Positions 1-8,446 of a stretch of DNA of 22,194 bases are shown here, one piece after another. The notes under the pieces were generated by a model, which saw nothing but the letters and a program-made list of their open reading frames with translations, had not been told where the DNA came from and ran no database searches. This DNA comes from a virus: positions 1 through 22,194 of IMG/VR virus record IMGVR_UViG_3300046318_000442, one strand, 5' to 3'. Position 1 is the stretch's first letter. Every line of letters starts with the position of its first letter. The position numbers and the translations under genes were made by a program.

Positions 1-2
1 AG

Positions 3-515
3 TTCCCAGCAAACAAAATATTCGATTACGATGGTAATTTTGATTTTAAAGTGGTATTTGAATTTGAAATACCTATTACAAAAAAGTGTTCATTATTTTC
101 TAAATTACCTGATTATGTTGGGGTTGATATAGAGGAATACGGATTTACATTCATTTATACAGATGAAAATAAACACACAGAATATCTTTTTATGGATTAT
201 AAATGGGAAATCAACACAAAGTACCATTTACACATCAAGAAAAGAAAGAATGTGATAAGTTTTTATATTAATGAATCGTTGATATTCAATGAGTTCTTAA
301 AGAATAAATTAGCTTCTGATGATATATCACATATCATTTTTGGTGCAGGAAATTTCCCTAAAAATAACTTTAATTTGAACTATTTTTCTGTTATATTACA
401 TAATGTTGAAATAGTAAAAGAAAACGAACTTATATCAAAACACGATTTCGAGACATTCATTCACGATAAGAGTTTTGACTTAACAAATAATTGCAATTTC
501 ATATACAAAATTTAA
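3..515 (+). CDS. LamG/concanavalin-like domain protein, C-terminal part
   Basis: The reading frame is open to the left edge with no stop, so the gene very likely begins outside the window; a GTG at 51 is the first possible internal start but I see no reason to prefer it. The visible 171 codons alternate short hydrophobic beta-strand-like runs with charged turns. The stretch reading W-E-I-N-T-K-Y-H-L-H-I followed by I-S-F-Y-I-N-E-S-L-I-F resembles the LamG/laminin-G jelly-roll pattern in which a Trp-Tyr strand precedes a 'fYiNg' strand. Such domains bind carbohydrate or act as structural lectin folds in phage surface proteins. No catalytic motif is visible. It ends four bases before the radical SAM gene. 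The fold is inferred from pattern only; the product could equally be another beta-sandwich virion protein. Confidence 0.5.
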   Translation, partial: FPANKIFDYDGNFDFKVVFEFEIPITKKCSLFSKLPDYVGVDIEEYGFTFIYTDENKHTEYLFMDYKWEINTKYHLHIKKRKNVISFYINESLIFNEFLKNKLASDDISHIIFGAGNFPKNNFNLNYFSVILHNVEIVKENELISKHDFETFIHDKSFDLTNNCNFIYKI

Positions 516-519
516 AAAA

Positions 520-1968
520 ATGTCAGAAGAATTAAGAGAATGGAGAGATAAGAACCTAAACTCAGTAAGTAAGAGTTTTTGTGCTGCTAAGTGGTACAAT
601 GCAAGTTTACATTTAGGTCACGGTTTCACAAATTCGTGTCACTTACCCTTACCTCATCCAATCGATTTAGAGGAAATTCAAGATAACCCATCAGCGTTAC
701 ACAACACCAAACATAAAAAGGAGATGCGTAAGATGATGTTGACAGGTAAAAAACCTGCAGAATGTTCTTATTGTTGGAAGATTGAAGATATTGGACGTAA
801 TAATGTTTCTGATAGGGTGTATAAGAGTAGAATTTATAAAGAAGAAGACATTGCCGCGTTGAAAGATATGCCGTATGATGAGGACGTGTTATTAAAAACG
901 GTTGAAGTTAGTTTTGACCGTATTTGTAACTTTGCTTGTTCATATTGTAACTCTGGTTATAGTACTACTTGGGCTAAAGACATTAGTACTAACGGAGCAT
1001 ATCAGAAATTTAAAACAAGTAGTGCTGGAGCATATCACGCAGACGGTTCTTGGGCTGAGAAGTTCGGTAAGTTTGGTGAAAACAACCCTTACGTTAGTGC
1101 TTTCTTGGAATGGTGGCCTGAACTATCAAAAACATTAGAAGAAATTAGAGTAACTGGTGGAGAACCATCCCAAAGTCATAACTTCTGGAATTTTATTGAG
1201 GTATTAAAACAACACCCTTCAGATAAATTAAGATTGGCGGTTAACTCTAACTTAGGTGTAAATGAGAAAACATTAGATAAACTAATCTCAATGTCACACG
1301 AATTACCTATTAAAGAATTTGATTTGTACACAAGTAATGAATCGTTTGGGGTTCACGCAGAATATATTAGAGATGGTTTAAAGTATGAAACTTGGAGATC
1401 TAATATGGTTAAATTTATCGAGAACGCTAAGTTCCGTTCTTTAACCATTATGATGACCATCAATAGTCTTTGTCTTTTCAGTATCACCGAATTTCTTGAC
1501 GATATGTTAGAATTAAAACAAAAATACGGAGCACATAGACCAAATGTAGATTTAAATATTCTAAGATGGCCAGCATTTATGTCACCACTAACATTACCTG
1601 ACGATGTTAAGGAGAAGTTACACTTTAAATTGAAAACTTGGTATGATAAACATAGGGATAGCGAATTATTCAGTATTTCTGAGAAAGCACAATTCGAACG
1701 TTTAATCGATTATATTGAAGTGGTGGAAAGAGGTCATAACACGACAGAGTTAGATAAAGAATTACAATTTCACGACTTTAAAAGTTTCTACACTCAATAC
1801 GATATTCGTAGAAATAAAAACTTTGTTGAAACATTTCCAGAATTAAAAGAATGGTATGAATCGTTAGTGGTTGACCAATCAATTCAAGATGTTAAAGTTA
1901 CCGATGGAAGAATAACACATTTTGAGGCGGGTGAATACGTTTCAGATGTTAAACCTAATTTGATATAA
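520..1968 (+). CDS. Radical SAM protein (twitch-type)
   Basis: This 482-aa protein carries the radical SAM cluster motif CxxxCxxC at C136, C140 and C143 (C-N-F-A-C-S-Y-C), which ligates a [4Fe-4S] cluster that cleaves S-adenosylmethionine. The SAM-contacting GGEP motif lies at 213-216 (V-T-G-G-E-P). An N-terminal extension of about 130 residues holds a further CSYC pair (C82, C85) with C21 and C40, which might bind another metal or cluster. The C-terminal 200 residues lack the seven-Cys SPASM pattern, which fits a shortened 'twitch' style tail. Radical SAM proteins of this general type occur in marine T4-like phages beside glycan genes; the substrate is unknown. No precursor peptide is adjacent. 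The start follows an A-rich spacer, and the stop overlaps the next ATG (TAATG). The family call is firm, the reaction is not. Confidence 0.9.
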   Translation: MSEELREWRDKNLNSVSKSFCAAKWYNASLHLGHGFTNSCHLPLPHPIDLEEIQDNPSALHNTKHKKEMRKMMLTGKKPAECSYCWKIEDIGRNNVSDRVYKSRIYKEEDIAALKDMPYDEDVLLKTVEVSFDRICNFACSYCNSGYSTTWAKDISTNGAYQKFKTSSAGAYHADGSWAEKFGKFGENNPYVSAFLEWWPELSKTLEEIRVTGGEPSQSHNFWNFIEVLKQHPSDKLRLAVNSNLGVNEKTLDKLISMSHELPIKEFDLYTSNESFGVHAEYIRDGLKYETWRSNMVKFIENAKFRSLTIMMTINSLCLFSITEFLDDMLELKQKYGAHRPNVDLNILRWPAFMSPLTLPDDVKEKLHFKLKTWYDKHRDSELFSISEKAQFERLIDYIEVVERGHNTTELDKELQFHDFKSFYTQYDIRRNKNFVETFPELKEWYESLVVDQSIQDVKVTDGRITHFEAGEYVSDVKPNLI

Positions 1969-3242
1969 TGAATTTTTTATTTGAAAATAAAGATAATCTA
2001 ACAAACTTCACAAGTTGTGCTGATATTAATAAGTCGGGAATTGGTAGATTTGGATTCTCACCACTAGTTTCCGCAGCGAACATTTATTACGTTAGAAAAA
2101 ACATTAGAAGTGTTGTTAATTTTCTCCCTTCAACAGAACAAGTTGAAAATTACATCATATCTTGTAGTGTAAATCATAGCCCAGATGATTGGACTGGATA
2201 CGACCCAAGAGTAAAAAGTTTATTTTCTTACCTAAATGAAAAATATCTAACCGACTTAAGAAACCGAAAGGCGTTATTATTGTTGGACCAAAGCTTCGAA
2301 GGATATCAAACACCTTGGTTGTGGGAGTGGTTTCATAATGAATGTAAAGAATATGGAATTTCACCTAAATGTATCGTCTATGTGACAGGTAATATGATTG
2401 TGGAAGATGTTTATGAAAAATGGGCTAACGATAATAACATAACCGAAAGATTATGTACAATCGGTTACCCACACTTCGAACTCGATGTTGCAATGAATTG
2501 TTATGGTAAATCATTTAAAGAAGATCATCTACCAACATTTCAGGAACACATTGATTATAAATCAACACATAATATTAAGACCTTCTCCTGTTTAAATAAA
2601 AGAATAAGACCACACAGAGTATGGTTTTATAATTACTTATTTCATTCGGGTTTACTAGATAAAGGTTTAGTGAGTATGAATGAATTTCAAAAACACGGAT
2701 ATACTTGGGAAGGTCACACAATGGAGATGGACACTGTTGATAGAATAAGTGAGAGACTACCTTTGAGGGTGTATGATATTCGAAATGATGAGTTAGATGA
2801 TAATTTCTACATCAATAGATTTAATCCTGAGATTTGTTTAGATACCTACGTTAGTGTGGTAAGCGAAGCTCATTGTGGTGATAGTGACGAAACTATGTTT
2901 TTAAGTGAAAAGATATTCAAACCTATCGCGTCTAGACATCCATTTATGGTGATGGGAAACAAAGATAGTCTAAAGAAAATGAGAGAGATTGGATATAGAA
3001 CTTTTGATGAGTACATTGACCAATCATACGATGGTCTACCAACTCACCAAAGACTTCAAAAATTGATTGAATCTATTAGAACGATAGATAACATAGAAAA
3101 CAAATTAGAGTGGTTTAAATCAATGGAAAATGACGTGGAACACAATTATAAATTACTAATTGATAGAATTAACGTTTCACCACCGTTAGCGTTTTTAAAA
3201 CTACAACAATATTATAACAACTTCTTTAAAATTATTATTTAA
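1968..3242 (+). CDS. Glycosyltransferase-like protein (paralogue A)
   Basis: This 424-aa protein is paralogous to the one at 4997-6265. Shared blocks include a central FEGY / YEGY with a following V-x-G-N strand, the stretch S-C-L-N-K-R-I-R-P-H-R (paralogue: S-Y-N-R-Q-P-R-I-H-R), and a C-terminal block F-L-S-E-K-I-F-K-P-I followed by H-P-F-M-V-M-G-N-K. The 'sEK-x-x-kP-x-x-x-x-x-Pf-v-x-G' pattern resembles the donor-binding end of GT-B glycosyltransferases such as the GT10 fucosyltransferases. A sugar-transfer role is therefore inferred, supported by neighbouring SGNH, NDP-sugar dehydrogenase and carbamoyltransferase genes. No DxD motif is evident. It starts inside the stop of the radical SAM gene and its own stop overlaps the next ATG, so it is probably translationally coupled. 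Donor and acceptor are unknown. Confidence 0.6.
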   Translation: MNFLFENKDNLTNFTSCADINKSGIGRFGFSPLVSAANIYYVRKNIRSVVNFLPSTEQVENYIISCSVNHSPDDWTGYDPRVKSLFSYLNEKYLTDLRNRKALLLLDQSFEGYQTPWLWEWFHNECKEYGISPKCIVYVTGNMIVEDVYEKWANDNNITERLCTIGYPHFELDVAMNCYGKSFKEDHLPTFQEHIDYKSTHNIKTFSCLNKRIRPHRVWFYNYLFHSGLLDKGLVSMNEFQKHGYTWEGHTMEMDTVDRISERLPLRVYDIRNDELDDNFYINRFNPEICLDTYVSVVSEAHCGDSDETMFLSEKIFKPIASRHPFMVMGNKDSLKKMREIGYRTFDEYIDQSYDGLPTHQRLQKLIESIRTIDNIENKLEWFKSMENDVEHNYKLLIDRINVSPPLAFLKLQQYYNNFFKIII

Positions 3243-4144
3243 TGTATAGACATCAATACAAAGATATTAACATAACTAATGAATCTAAAATTGTAATTGG
3301 TTTAGGTGACAGTTTCACTCAAGGACAGGGTGCCTGTAAAAATGAAATATGGGAAAAATATAATTGGTCATTCGATGAAATGTATAAACAACACGAAACT
3401 CTTGTTGAAGAATACGAAGGGGCTTGGGTTAATCAATTATGTAAAAATCACTTAACCGATTACATACCGGTTAATCTAGGTATGAGGGGTTGTGGAAATA
3501 GGGCAGCAGTTAAAGAATTATATCTACATCCCGATCTTAATTTACATTTGGCAAAAGAAAAAATCGTTATCTATATGTTAAGTGGTATGGAACGTTTTGA
3601 CTTTATAAATAAAGAGTTTAACGACCATCACCATTTTTTCGCTATGTGGCCAAACCCTTGGGATAAGGGTGCAACTAATCTAAAATTATGGGAAGCTTAT
3701 GCTGAAGATATTTGGGATGATAAATTTGGATACATTGAAATGTTATTAAACATTGCTGAGGCACAAACTTGGTGTAAGGCCAATAATGCAAAATTTATCC
3801 TTATTAATGCGTTTAGAAGAGACTACATTAAAGAGATGTATACTCACATTCTAACCAAAGACCACGAAAAAGGATTAATTGATGTAATAGAATGGGACAA
3901 CTACCTATACCCAAAAGGATATAGTTGTATGACTGATTTGTTGGTTCATTTGGAAGATAGAGATGACTTATTAGGTGGAGGTTTTTATGGTTGGGCTATG
4001 GGTCACGATAAACTAACACCGAAAGGGTTATTTACTAAATGTGCACATCCATCTCACGAAGGTCATAGAATAATCGCTGAGACGATATACGATTACATTG
4101 TTAATGGTAAAGAGGGTCATAGAATTAATAAAAGATTAATATAA
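3242..4144 (+). CDS. SGNH/GDSL hydrolase-like protein (first of two)
   Basis: The 300-aa product shows the SGNH hydrolase blocks in order. The GDSF nucleophile motif has Ser24 (G-L-G-D-S-F-T-Q-G). A block II Gly-Asn pair sits near 85-86 (C-G-N-R). The C-terminal His box H-P-S-H-E-G-H is at 269-275, where His272 or His269 would be the catalytic base. Block III is non-canonical (L-S-G-M-E-R), so the usual Asn is not obvious. Members remove or transfer acyl groups on sugars and lipids, and phage examples often act on glycans. The gene lies between two glycosyltransferase-like paralogues and directly before a second SGNH gene, suggesting sugar acylation or deacylation. It ends with the TTAATATAATG seam. 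The fold is probable; activity and substrate are unproven. Confidence 0.72.
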   Translation: MYRHQYKDINITNESKIVIGLGDSFTQGQGACKNEIWEKYNWSFDEMYKQHETLVEEYEGAWVNQLCKNHLTDYIPVNLGMRGCGNRAAVKELYLHPDLNLHLAKEKIVIYMLSGMERFDFINKEFNDHHHFFAMWPNPWDKGATNLKLWEAYAEDIWDDKFGYIEMLLNIAEAQTWCKANNAKFILINAFRRDYIKEMYTHILTKDHEKGLIDVIEWDNYLYPKGYSCMTDLLVHLEDRDDLLGGGFYGWAMGHDKLTPKGLFTKCAHPSHEGHRIIAETIYDYIVNGKEGHRINKRLI

Positions 4145-4146
4145 TG
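4136..4146 (+). repeat. TTAATATAATG gene-seam element, copy 1
   Basis: This exact 11-mer encodes Leu-Ile-stop of the upstream SGNH gene and supplies the ATG of the next. Identical copies stand at 14858 and 18760 and close variants elsewhere; it also contains TATAAT, a bacterial -10 consensus. Its function is unknown. Confidence 0.5.
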
Positions 4147-5052
4147 AAATTAACCCCACCACCTAAATTTGGTAAAATAGTTGACGGGAAATATGTGTGG
4201 AATCAAAGTAAACCATTCCCAAAATATTTCAAAGATGGTATGGAATTTATGCCATTATACCTACCTCACGGAAATCCCGGTAAGTATCAATTTTATATGG
4301 GGGACAACGAGGACTTTTTAAATGAAAATTTAAAAAAATTACCCGAAGATTGGCATTATAGAACCCAACCCGTTGAATACACTTTAAATGATTTAGGTTA
4401 TAGAGGACCTGATTTTGACACTCACGATTGGAAGAATTCAATTGTAGTGTTTGGATGTTCTTGTGTTTTTGGTGTTGGAGTTGACGATAGTGAAACATTA
4501 ACTAGTCAAATATCGAATATAACGGGTAGAAACGTAATCAATGTCGGAATTGGCGGTGGGTCTAATCAGCTTATATTGGACACCAGTTTAATAATGAAAA
4601 GAAAATATGGTAATCCATATTCAATTATAGTAATGTGGACTGGTACCGATAGACTACCATATTATGGTGATAGTGTTATGTATAATGTTGGACTATGGAA
4701 CAATTCACTATATGTGGATAACGAACAACATAGGCATTATAAGAAATTATTTGATAGTTTTTATCAAGAAGCGGGACACGAAAACGTAACATTCTACAAT
4801 ATAGTTCAGGCAATGAGAAATATTTGGGAAGATAAAACAAGATATTTTGAAGGGTCTTTCTTTGAACCGACCGCACATTATGGACAATTACCCGATTATT
4901 TTCCATTTTCAAATACCGCTAGAGATTTACTACATCCCGGACCTAACGATTATAAAAAAACTGCAGAACAACTTGTTGATTACTGCGTAAAAAAATATGG
5001 AAAAGATTATTTGCAGCCTGGAGGATTGGGACTCAATATTAAATTATTATAG
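4144..5052 (+). CDS. SGNH/GDSL hydrolase-like protein (second of two)
   Basis: The 302-aa protein has an N-terminal extension of about 95 residues before a variant SGNH nucleophile block V-F-G-C-S-C-V-F-G-V-G, with Ser106 as candidate nucleophile. A G-I-G-G-G-S-N block follows with Asn141, then a T-G-T-D-R strand, and a C-terminal H-P-G-P-N-D-Y box with His264. The order Ser, Gly, Asn, His fits the SGNH fold although the GDS motif is replaced by GCS, a replacement typical of many phage members. Its immediate neighbour is another SGNH protein with little similarity outside the motifs, so the pair may act on different acyl positions or as partners. The last 56 bases are shared with the next gene in another frame. 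The fold call is probable, substrate unknown. Confidence 0.7.
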   Translation: MKLTPPPKFGKIVDGKYVWNQSKPFPKYFKDGMEFMPLYLPHGNPGKYQFYMGDNEDFLNENLKKLPEDWHYRTQPVEYTLNDLGYRGPDFDTHDWKNSIVVFGCSCVFGVGVDDSETLTSQISNITGRNVINVGIGGGSNQLILDTSLIMKRKYGNPYSIIVMWTGTDRLPYYGDSVMYNVGLWNNSLYVDNEQHRHYKKLFDSFYQEAGHENVTFYNIVQAMRNIWEDKTRYFEGSFFEPTAHYGQLPDYFPFSNTARDLLHPGPNDYKKTAEQLVDYCVKKYGKDYLQPGGLGLNIKLL

Positions 5053-6265
5053 ACCTAACGGATCTTCAAAAACTTGGTACCTTAAAGAATTAAAACAATT
5101 ACACCTACCTTTAATGTGGGCTAATTGGACGTTGTTTTCTGAGGATGGTGATATGTTTGAACTAGATCGGTTTAAAAGGACTATTACCGCACCTTACACC
5201 GATAAAATCGAATACTTAACTTCAGATAAAATAAATGGTAGATCACACATTTATATTATTAACGTAAATGATAGTGAATTCTTTAAGAAAAATAGACAAA
5301 TTGGATTTTCCTGTATATCTGAAAATTACTTGGAAGATGTAAGAAACGGTAGAAGTGCAATTGCTCTATTTTTACCTTATGAGGGTTATTCCGGAACCCA
5401 GGGAAATATGGATTTTGAAATAATTGAAGAATGGAGAAAACAGAGTGATTTGCCTTTAGGTTCTGTTTACTATATTTGTGGTAATCTATTAAGTGAAAAA
5501 ATTGTTAAAGAAAGAAATTTAGGCATCGAGGGAAGAGGACTTCATTATTTTGAACCTTGGAACAAATACAATGAAGATTTGGTAGAATTTAAACCTGTTG
5601 ATGATAAAAATCTATTTTTATCATATAATAGACAACCTAGAATACATAGAATTAGATTAGCTATCGAATTATTAAGGACTAATCTTTTTAATAGAGGGTT
5701 ATTGAGTTTATATAGGTTAAATGGACCATTACCATATGCATTACCTCACGAAAACGAATTCTTAGTTAACAATTCACCATTTACCATTGATTCCAAGTAC
5801 GATTTGTATTATAATTTAGCTATAAACATCACTAAAGAAGATTACGAAAAAACGTTTATCTCACTATTAACGGAAACGTTAGTGGATGATGGTACATTAT
5901 TTCTTTCTGAAAAGATATGGAAACCAATTATGGTTGGACATCCTTTTTTAGTATATGGAAATAAAGGTACGTTAAAATATTTGAAAGAATTAGGTTATAA
6001 AACTTTTGACAAATGGATTGATGAAAGTTATGATGACATTGATGATAGAGAGTTAAGGTGTTGTAAGATTGTTTCGGAATTAAGTAAATTCTCAGATATG
6101 TCTAATGATGAATTAAAAGGTATCAGAGAAGAAATGAAAGAAGTTTGCCAACATAATAGAGAACATTTTAAGAAATTATATGATTCAAATTATGATCAAC
6201 ACGCAAACTCAACTAAAATAGAAAACATCCTAACTGAAATTTGGGATAAAATAAAAGATAAGTAA
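4997..6265 (+). CDS. Glycosyltransferase-like protein (paralogue B)
   Basis: The 422-aa product is the paralogue of the 1968-3242 protein, with the same ordered blocks: Y-E-G-Y, then an I-C-G-N strand, then S-Y-N-R-Q-P-R-I-H-R, then F-L-S-E-K-I-W-K-P-I with H-P-F-L-V-Y-G-N-K, and G-Y-K-T-F-D-K-W-I-D-E-S-Y-D. This last segment matches the paralogue nearly residue for residue (G-Y-R-T-F-D-E-Y-I-D-Q-S-Y-D). The pattern suggests a GT-B-type sugar transferase. The ATG at 4997 overlaps the preceding gene by 56 bases, an unusually long overlap here; a later start cannot be excluded, because the first 35 residues have no obvious match in paralogue A. The stop is followed at once by the ATG of a sugar dehydrogenase. 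Confidence 0.6.
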   Translation: MEKIICSLEDWDSILNYYRPNGSSKTWYLKELKQLHLPLMWANWTLFSEDGDMFELDRFKRTITAPYTDKIEYLTSDKINGRSHIYIINVNDSEFFKKNRQIGFSCISENYLEDVRNGRSAIALFLPYEGYSGTQGNMDFEIIEEWRKQSDLPLGSVYYICGNLLSEKIVKERNLGIEGRGLHYFEPWNKYNEDLVEFKPVDDKNLFLSYNRQPRIHRIRLAIELLRTNLFNRGLLSLYRLNGPLPYALPHENEFLVNNSPFTIDSKYDLYYNLAINITKEDYEKTFISLLTETLVDDGTLFLSEKIWKPIMVGHPFLVYGNKGTLKYLKELGYKTFDKWIDESYDDIDDRELRCCKIVSELSKFSDMSNDELKGIREEMKEVCQHNREHFKKLYDSNYDQHANSTKIENILTEIWDKIKDK

Positions 6266-6266
6266 A

Positions 6267-7412
6267 ATGAATATTGGATTTATTGGTATTGGTAAACTAG
6301 GTTTAGACGTTGCTCAAGTAATGTCCGAAAAACATAACGTAGAAGGTTACGATGTGAATGAAATAGTTAATGCAGGATTTCCTGTGAAATCTAATTTAAA
6401 AGATTTGTGTGAAGGAAAGGAATTAATTTTTATTGCGGTTCCAACACCTCACGACCCACTATATGATGGTAAACAACCAACATCTCATTTATCCCCAAAA
6501 GACTTCAATTACGACATAGTTAAAGGAATTTTAGAAGAGTTAAACGATTATTGCACTAAAGACCAATTGATTGTCTTAATATCTACGGTACTACCTGGAA
6601 CCACAAGAAAAGAATTTATACCATTAGTTAAAAACTATCGATTTATTTACAACCCGTACCTGATTGCTATGGGAACGGTTAAATATGATTTTGTTAATCC
6701 TGAAATGGTTATAATTGGAACCGAGGATGGTTCTGAAACTACTGATGCAAAAATATTGGTCGATTATTATAAGACAATCATCAACCCAAATGCGAGATAT
6801 GAAATCGGAACTTGGGATGAGGCGGAGTCCATAAAGATATTCTACAATACATTTATATCTGTTAAAATATCCGTTGTTAATATGATTCAAGATGTTGCAG
6901 AGAAGAACGGTAACATTGATACGGATGTTGTAACTGGGGCATTAGAAAGAAGTACTTACAGAGTTACAGGACCTGCCTATATGAAAGCAGGTATGGGAGA
7001 CGGAGGATCTTGTCACCCAAGAGACAATATTGCATTAAGACATATGGCCCAAGAATATGATTTGGGTTATGATTTGTTCGACGCTATTATGAGGTCAAGG
7101 GAAGTCCAAGCTAAAAACGTTGCAAAAAGATTAACTGAGCTATCCATCGAACACAATTTACCAATTGTGATTATGGGTGAAAGTTATAAACCTGGTGTTC
7201 CTTATATTGATGGTTCATATACTAAACTAATTGCTTACTATTTGGGAAGTTCCGTAACAATTTTTGATAAAATGAATGAACCCGCAATATACCTATTAGG
7301 ACATAGAGGAGTGTTTAATGAAACTGAATTTCCAAAAGGTAGTGTGGTTTTAGATCCTTGGAGAGAAAGAAATAATGTGGACACAATTTATTATGGTAAT
7401 AAGAAAAAATAA
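6267..7412 (+). CDS. UDP-glucose/GDP-mannose dehydrogenase family protein
   Basis: This 381-aa protein belongs to the family that oxidises the C6 hydroxymethyl of nucleotide sugars to a carboxylate in two NAD-dependent steps. An N-terminal Rossmann motif G-I-G-K-L-G is at 7-12. The catalytic Cys is C249 in G-G-S-C-H-P-R-D, a variant of the usual GGSCFPKD. The C-terminal domain carries the G-E-S-Y-K-P-G motif followed by a substrate-loop Ser-Tyr. It is slightly shorter than typical members (about 390-440 aa). It would supply a uronic-acid-type donor to the adjacent sugar transferases. The precise sugar (UDP-Glc, UDP-ManNAc, GDP-Man) cannot be told from motifs alone. Its stop overlaps the next ATG. 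Confidence 0.85.
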   Translation: MNIGFIGIGKLGLDVAQVMSEKHNVEGYDVNEIVNAGFPVKSNLKDLCEGKELIFIAVPTPHDPLYDGKQPTSHLSPKDFNYDIVKGILEELNDYCTKDQLIVLISTVLPGTTRKEFIPLVKNYRFIYNPYLIAMGTVKYDFVNPEMVIIGTEDGSETTDAKILVDYYKTIINPNARYEIGTWDEAESIKIFYNTFISVKISVVNMIQDVAEKNGNIDTDVVTGALERSTYRVTGPAYMKAGMGDGGSCHPRDNIALRHMAQEYDLGYDLFDAIMRSREVQAKNVAKRLTELSIEHNLPIVIMGESYKPGVPYIDGSYTKLIAYYLGSSVTIFDKMNEPAIYLLGHRGVFNETEFPKGSVVLDPWRERNNVDTIYYGNKKK

Positions 7413-8446
7413 TGATAGCAATCCATACATATGCACCTTGTAATGAAAATGATAACATTGATAAACCATTGGTTTACAATATGTTATTATCCGCTTTACT
7501 TGCAAATGTATTTTTTGATGGTATAAAATTATACACAACAAAAAAGGTAAAAGAAATTGTCGAACACATAGGTATTCCATATAAAGAAATCATAACGGAA
7601 CCGTTTGACAATTATAATTACAAAACCTTCTCAATACCTAAACTAATAACATTCTCTCTTCAGGAAGAACCGTTTATACATTTAGATTTAGATACCCACA
7701 TCTATAATATCGACCAAAAGAAATTAAATGATATGGATATTTTCTATTCATATCCCGATACCCCTGTTGGTGGTGGGACCTACAGTGAAGTTGAGAGATT
7801 ATATAATACGTATCTAACAAATTTATATAAAATAGATGATAAATTGTCACCAGAATTAAAGGAAAACATTACTCTTTTTGATATTCCAAATTTTTGTGTA
7901 TTTGGTGGGACTGACTATAAGTTAATTAAAAAATCTGTAAACCATTGTTTGGAAATTTACAAATCCAATATGGAACATTTCGATTCTAACTACTATAATG
8001 CGTGTATTATCGAACAGTTATTGATTCCTTCGGTAATCAGAATGTTGAAAGATAAAAAAGATGAAGAACACACCTATTTATTTAATGTGGAGGATAAGTT
8101 TATTGTTGAAAATGAACAAGATGAATTCATCAAACCAACTTATCCATTCAAAATGAATTTTAATGGGAAACATCGTCTAATTGGAAGCGAACAGGAACTA
8201 TATAATATGGTAAACTATGATTTCAATGAGATTATACATTTAAACGGTTATAAAAATATGGAACAAATCCTATTTTTAACTAAAGAAATGATAATTCAAA
8301 GATTTAAGGGATTCAAGTATATTCTAAAAATAAATGAACTCTTCCCAGATAAGTATGAATTTGAAGATATCAGTAAACGATATTATACCACATTAAAGAA
8401 CAATCTTATTGATTGGGATAAAACATATAAATCAACCATATTATAG
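7412..8446 (+). CDS. GT-A-like sugar transferase with DLDT motif
   Basis: The 344-aa protein shows the early layout of a GT-A glycosyltransferase. An opening beta-strand with a Tyr-Ala-Pro loop is followed by helices and then the metal-binding DxD motif as H-L-D-L-D-T-H at 90-96 (Asp92 and Asp94), preceded by a K-L-I-T-F segment as in many nucleotide-diphospho-sugar transferases. A G-G-G-T-Y loop follows at about 115-120. The C-terminal third is Lys/Glu-rich without recognisable motifs. No membrane segment is evident. It sits between the sugar dehydrogenase and the carbamoyltransferase, which supports a glycan role. Donor and acceptor cannot be assigned. The stop TAG overlaps the GTG start of the next gene. 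Confidence 0.6.
   Translation: MIAIHTYAPCNENDNIDKPLVYNMLLSALLANVFFDGIKLYTTKKVKEIVEHIGIPYKEIITEPFDNYNYKTFSIPKLITFSLQEEPFIHLDLDTHIYNIDQKKLNDMDIFYSYPDTPVGGGTYSEVERLYNTYLTNLYKIDDKLSPELKENITLFDIPNFCVFGGTDYKLIKKSVNHCLEIYKSNMEHFDSNYYNACIIEQLLIPSVIRMLKDKKDEEHTYLFNVEDKFIVENEQDEFIKPTYPFKMNFNGKHRLIGSEQELYNMVNYDFNEIIHLNGYKNMEQILFLTKEMIIQRFKGFKYILKINELFPDKYEFEDISKRYYTTLKNNLIDWDKTYKSTIL

Noticed and set aside
902-1138. Hydrophobic 78-aa frame in +2 inside the radical SAM gene
   Set aside because: It overlaps the CxxxCxxC region of a confident gene in another frame and looks like a Val/Leu-rich shadow of its codons.
3604-3611. Exact TATAAATA inside the first SGNH gene
   Set aside because: It lies mid-gene with no start codon at a usable distance and is explained by Ile-Asn-Lys codons; likely chance.
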